From Lingula anatina (taxonomy: Eukaryota > Brachiopoda > Lingulata > Lingulida > Lingulidae), in contig NW_019775584.1 of NCBI RefSeq assembly GCF_001039355.2, positions 186,001 to 250,000 of the forward strand: a DNA stretch of 64,000 nucleotides, written 5' to 3'. The translations under genes and the position numbers were made by a program. The notes beneath the pieces are model-generated. The model did no database searches and was not told the origin of the DNA. It worked only from the letters and a program-made list of their open reading frames with translations. This document shows positions 63,814 through 64,000 of this stretch, piece after piece (the stretch's first letter is position 1; every line of letters begins with the position of its first letter).

Positions 63814-64000
63814 GTAAGACACCATCCTGTATGACTGATTAATCCTTTACCATCCCACACTGAACTGATCTAGATGCATTTCATCTTCCAAATGGCATGC
63901 TCAAACAATCAGTAGTAGTGGGGACAGATTGAAAAACTGTTTTATGGTACATGGATCAGTAATGCATGCAACATTTTTATAAGATTATAATAGTCTTGTT

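Overview
The window is animal nuclear DNA: AT-rich, with short coding exons, consensus GT-AG introns, microsatellites and many short inverted-repeat elements. Exons were found by reading splice sites, phases and protein families, because no long open reading frames exist. Gene content, compact promoters and repeat types suggest a marine invertebrate (lophotrochozoan or non-vertebrate deuterostome). I cannot name the species.

Layout, left to right. (1) 220-3711, minus strand: 5' part of a gene encoding a FERM-like domain of the SNX17/SNX27/SNX31 type, running off the left edge. (2) About 250 bp of shared, divergent upstream region, then TMCO1 on the plus strand (3966-10696, seven exons, complete, 179 aa). 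Its first intron holds a 3,965-bp inverted-repeat transposable element (4186-8150) with an 8-bp target duplication, a PHD-finger exon with its own TATA box, and two mirrored fragments of an SGNH-hydrolase gene. (3) 11508-16551, minus strand: GTF3C5, the TFIIIC63/tau95 subunit (ten exons, complete, 542 aa), tail to tail with TMCO1. One intron carries two tRNA-derived units with intact A and B boxes. (4) 16552-19196: intergenic, with two small inverted-repeat elements. (5) 19197 to the right edge, plus strand: 5' part of PDE2A, the cGMP-stimulated cyclic nucleotide phosphodiesterase, with eleven exon types and introns up to about 11 kb, ending inside GAF-A.

The right third needs care. 45332-53639 repeats the end of the sequence before it (41732-45330) and the start of the sequence after it (53699-58774). 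Both junctions are a single N. Three PDE2A exons therefore appear twice. The pattern looks like an allelic contig scaffolded in tandem rather than a true duplication. The copies differ by two precise transposon insertions, which show target duplications of TTAA and AATTA.

The genes do not form a pathway: TMCO1 is an ER membrane protein (Ca2+ leak, translocon-associated), GTF3C5 acts in RNA polymerase III initiation, PDE2A in cAMP/cGMP breakdown, and the FERM-like protein probably in membrane trafficking. The most interesting items are the PHD/SGNH fold-back element, a triplicated exon end with three phase-compatible splice donors in PDE2A, the tRNA-like units inside a TFIIIC gene, and the redundant contig.
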